NCBI GenBank assembly: GCA_028821035.1
Contig: JAPPHP010000234.1
Location: 1-6,725 of the forward strand
From: Gammaproteobacteria bacterium
GTDB taxonomy: Bacteria; Pseudomonadota; Gammaproteobacteria; Pseudomonadales; Azotimanducaceae
DNA: 6,725 nt
Direction of reading: 5' to 3'
Position 1 is the stretch's first letter, and each line of letters opens with the position of its first letter. Shown here piece by piece: positions 5,496 through 6,725 of this stretch. The translations under genes and the position numbers were made by a program. The notes beneath the pieces were generated by a model, which ran no database searches, was not told the DNA's origin, and was given only the letters and a program-made list of their open reading frames with translations.

Positions 5496-6725
5496 ACGAA
5501 CCGGTCGAAGCCGCCAAGCGGCAGCTCTGGGACAGCAGCGAGATCGCCGAAGGCGACGTGGACCGGCTCGTGGGCCGGTTGATGCGCCGGGACGTGGACA
5601 CCGGGGAGCTGTTCTTCCAGCACCGCCGGTCGGAGTCCTGGAGCCTGGAGGACGGCACCGTCAAGGACGGCTACTTCAGCGTCGACCGCGGCGTCGGCGT
5701 GCGCGCGATCAGCGGCGAGAAGACCGGTTTCGCGTACGCCGACGACATCGCCCTGCCCGCGCTCGCCCAGGCCGCCGACGCGGCGCGGTCCATCGCGCGC
5801 GCCGGCGGCGACGGTTCGGTACAGGCCTATGCGCGCGGGGAGGCGACGCCGAGGTACCCGGCACTGGACCCCATCGGGTCCGCCAGCTCTGACGAGAAGG
5901 TGGCCGTGCTCCAGCGCATCGACGCCTTCGCACGCGACCTCGACCCACGCGTCACCGAGGTCTCGGCCCGGATCGCCGCCAGCCACGAGGTCAGCCTCGT
6001 CGTCGCGAGTGACGGCACGCTCGCGGGGGACATCCGGCCGCTCGTCCGCTTCGACGTCTCCGTCATCGCGGAACAGGACGGCCGCCGCGAGCGCGGGTTC
6101 GGAGGCAGCGGCGGACGGCATGACCTCGGGTCGATCCTGGCCGCGGGCACGGACGGCGCCGACGGACCGGCCGAGGCAGTCGCCCGCGAAGCGGTGCGTC
6201 AGGCGTTGCTCAACCTCGACGCCGTCGACGCGCCCGCCGGCTCGATGCCCGTGGTGCTCGGTCCCGGGTGGCCCGGCGTCCTGCTGCACGAGGCGGTTGG
6301 CCACGGCCTGGAAGGCGATTTCAACCGCAAGGGCACGTCCACCTATTCCGGCCGCATCGGCGAGCGGATCGCTTCGAGCCTGTGCACTGTGATCGACGAC
6401 GCCACGCTCGCCGACCGGCGCGGCTCCGTGACCGTCGACGACGAGGGCACCGCGGGGCAGCGGACGGTCCTGATCGAGAACGGCGTGCTCACGGGCTACA
6501 TGCAGGACAAGCTCAACGCCCGCCTGATGGGCGCGACGCCCACCGGCAACGGACGGCGCCAGTCGTACGCGCACGTCCCGATGCCGCGCATGACCAACAC
6601 CTTCCTGCTCGACGGCGAGTCGACGCCCGAGGAGATCCTGGCGAGCGTCGACCGCGGGATCTTCGCCGTGAGCTTCGGCGGCGGCCAGGTCGACATCGCC
6701 TCCGGCCGGTTCACGTTCTCCGCGA
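5492..6725 (+). CDS. tldD: Metalloprotease subunit TldD, N-terminal ~411 residues (3' truncated by window edge)
   Basis: TldD pairs with TldE (PmbA) in a cytosolic zinc metalloprotease that trims unfolded peptides; in E. coli it matures microcin B17 and helps degrade CcdA. The frame stays open to the last base, giving 411 codons of a protein usually near 480. The catalytic zinc motif HEAVGHGLEGD is at residues 266-276 (H266, E267, H271), followed by FNRKGTSTYSGRIGER, VDDEGT and, near the edge, SFGGGQVDIASGRF. These are TldD rather than TldE features, since TldE lacks the zinc motif. The Gly-rich FGGSGGRHDL lies just past residue 200. The remaining zinc-ligand cysteine should fall beyond the window. 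GTG 5492 overlaps the yhdP stop (GTGA), with an AGGA at 5479-5482 as a likely ribosome site. The N-terminus aligns with the family start through GELFFQHRRSESW, so the start is well supported. Confidence 0.96.
   Translation, partial: MNEPVEAAKRQLWDSSEIAEGDVDRLVGRLMRRDVDTGELFFQHRRSESWSLEDGTVKDGYFSVDRGVGVRAISGEKTGFAYADDIALPALAQAADAARSIARAGGDGSVQAYARGEATPRYPALDPIGSASSDEKVAVLQRIDAFARDLDPRVTEVSARIAASHEVSLVVASDGTLAGDIRPLVRFDVSVIAEQDGRRERGFGGSGGRHDLGSILAAGTDGADGPAEAVAREAVRQALLNLDAVDAPAGSMPVVLGPGWPGVLLHEAVGHGLEGDFNRKGTSTYSGRIGERIASSLCTVIDDATLADRRGSVTVDDEGTAGQRTVLIENGVLTGYMQDKLNARLMGATPTGNGRRQSYAHVPMPRMTNTFLLDGESTPEEILASVDRGIFAVSFGGGQVDIASGRFTFSA

Noticed and set aside
5369..6574. 401-codon minus-strand open frame opposite the end of yhdP and most of tldD
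   Set aside because: It is antisense to conserved TldD sequence including the zinc motif, with no recognisable protein features of its own.
1..6725. Possible novel defence, mobile or biosynthetic system in the window
   Set aside because: All coding space is taken by recognised core genes in a conserved order. No repeats, integrase, transposase, tRNA or composition break was seen.

Overview
The window is a dense, single-direction stretch of a very GC-rich bacterial chromosome. It carries the conserved order mreC - mreD - maf - yhdP - tldD on the + strand. This order, together with a full-length AsmA-like YhdP (TIGR02099-type) and a YhdE-type Maf, points to a gammaproteobacterium. I cannot place it below class level from this sequence. 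I see no mobile element, RNA gene, CRISPR array or foreign-looking segment.

Layout: bases 1-622 are the 3' part of mreC. mreC, mreD and maf (to 1688) are joined by 4-base stop/start overlaps (ATGA at 619, GTGA at 1110), as expected of one translationally coupled transcript. A 78-base gap (1689-1766) follows and holds a GC-rich hairpin, a small palindrome and a -10-like hexamer. Then comes the 3.7 kb yhdP gene (1767-5495). tldD starts by a GTGA overlap at 5492 and runs off the right edge, lacking roughly its last 70 codons. No stretch longer than 300 bases is without a gene.

Roles: MreC and MreD belong to the rod-shape (elongasome) machinery at the inner membrane. Maf is a nucleotide pyrophosphatase of the house-cleaning type. 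YhdP is a large inner-membrane-anchored periplasmic protein linked in E. coli to phospholipid movement to the outer membrane. TldD is one half of the TldD/TldE metalloprotease. The common theme is cell-envelope growth plus housekeeping.

The main departures from the E. coli-type cluster are these. The RNase G gene (rng), usually between maf and yhdP, is absent. The yhdP start is ambiguous, with conflicting promoter, Shine-Dalgarno and protein-homology signals. YhdP carries two close cysteine pairs in its periplasmic part. I do not see a previously undescribed system here; this is a core-genome region with a few local oddities.
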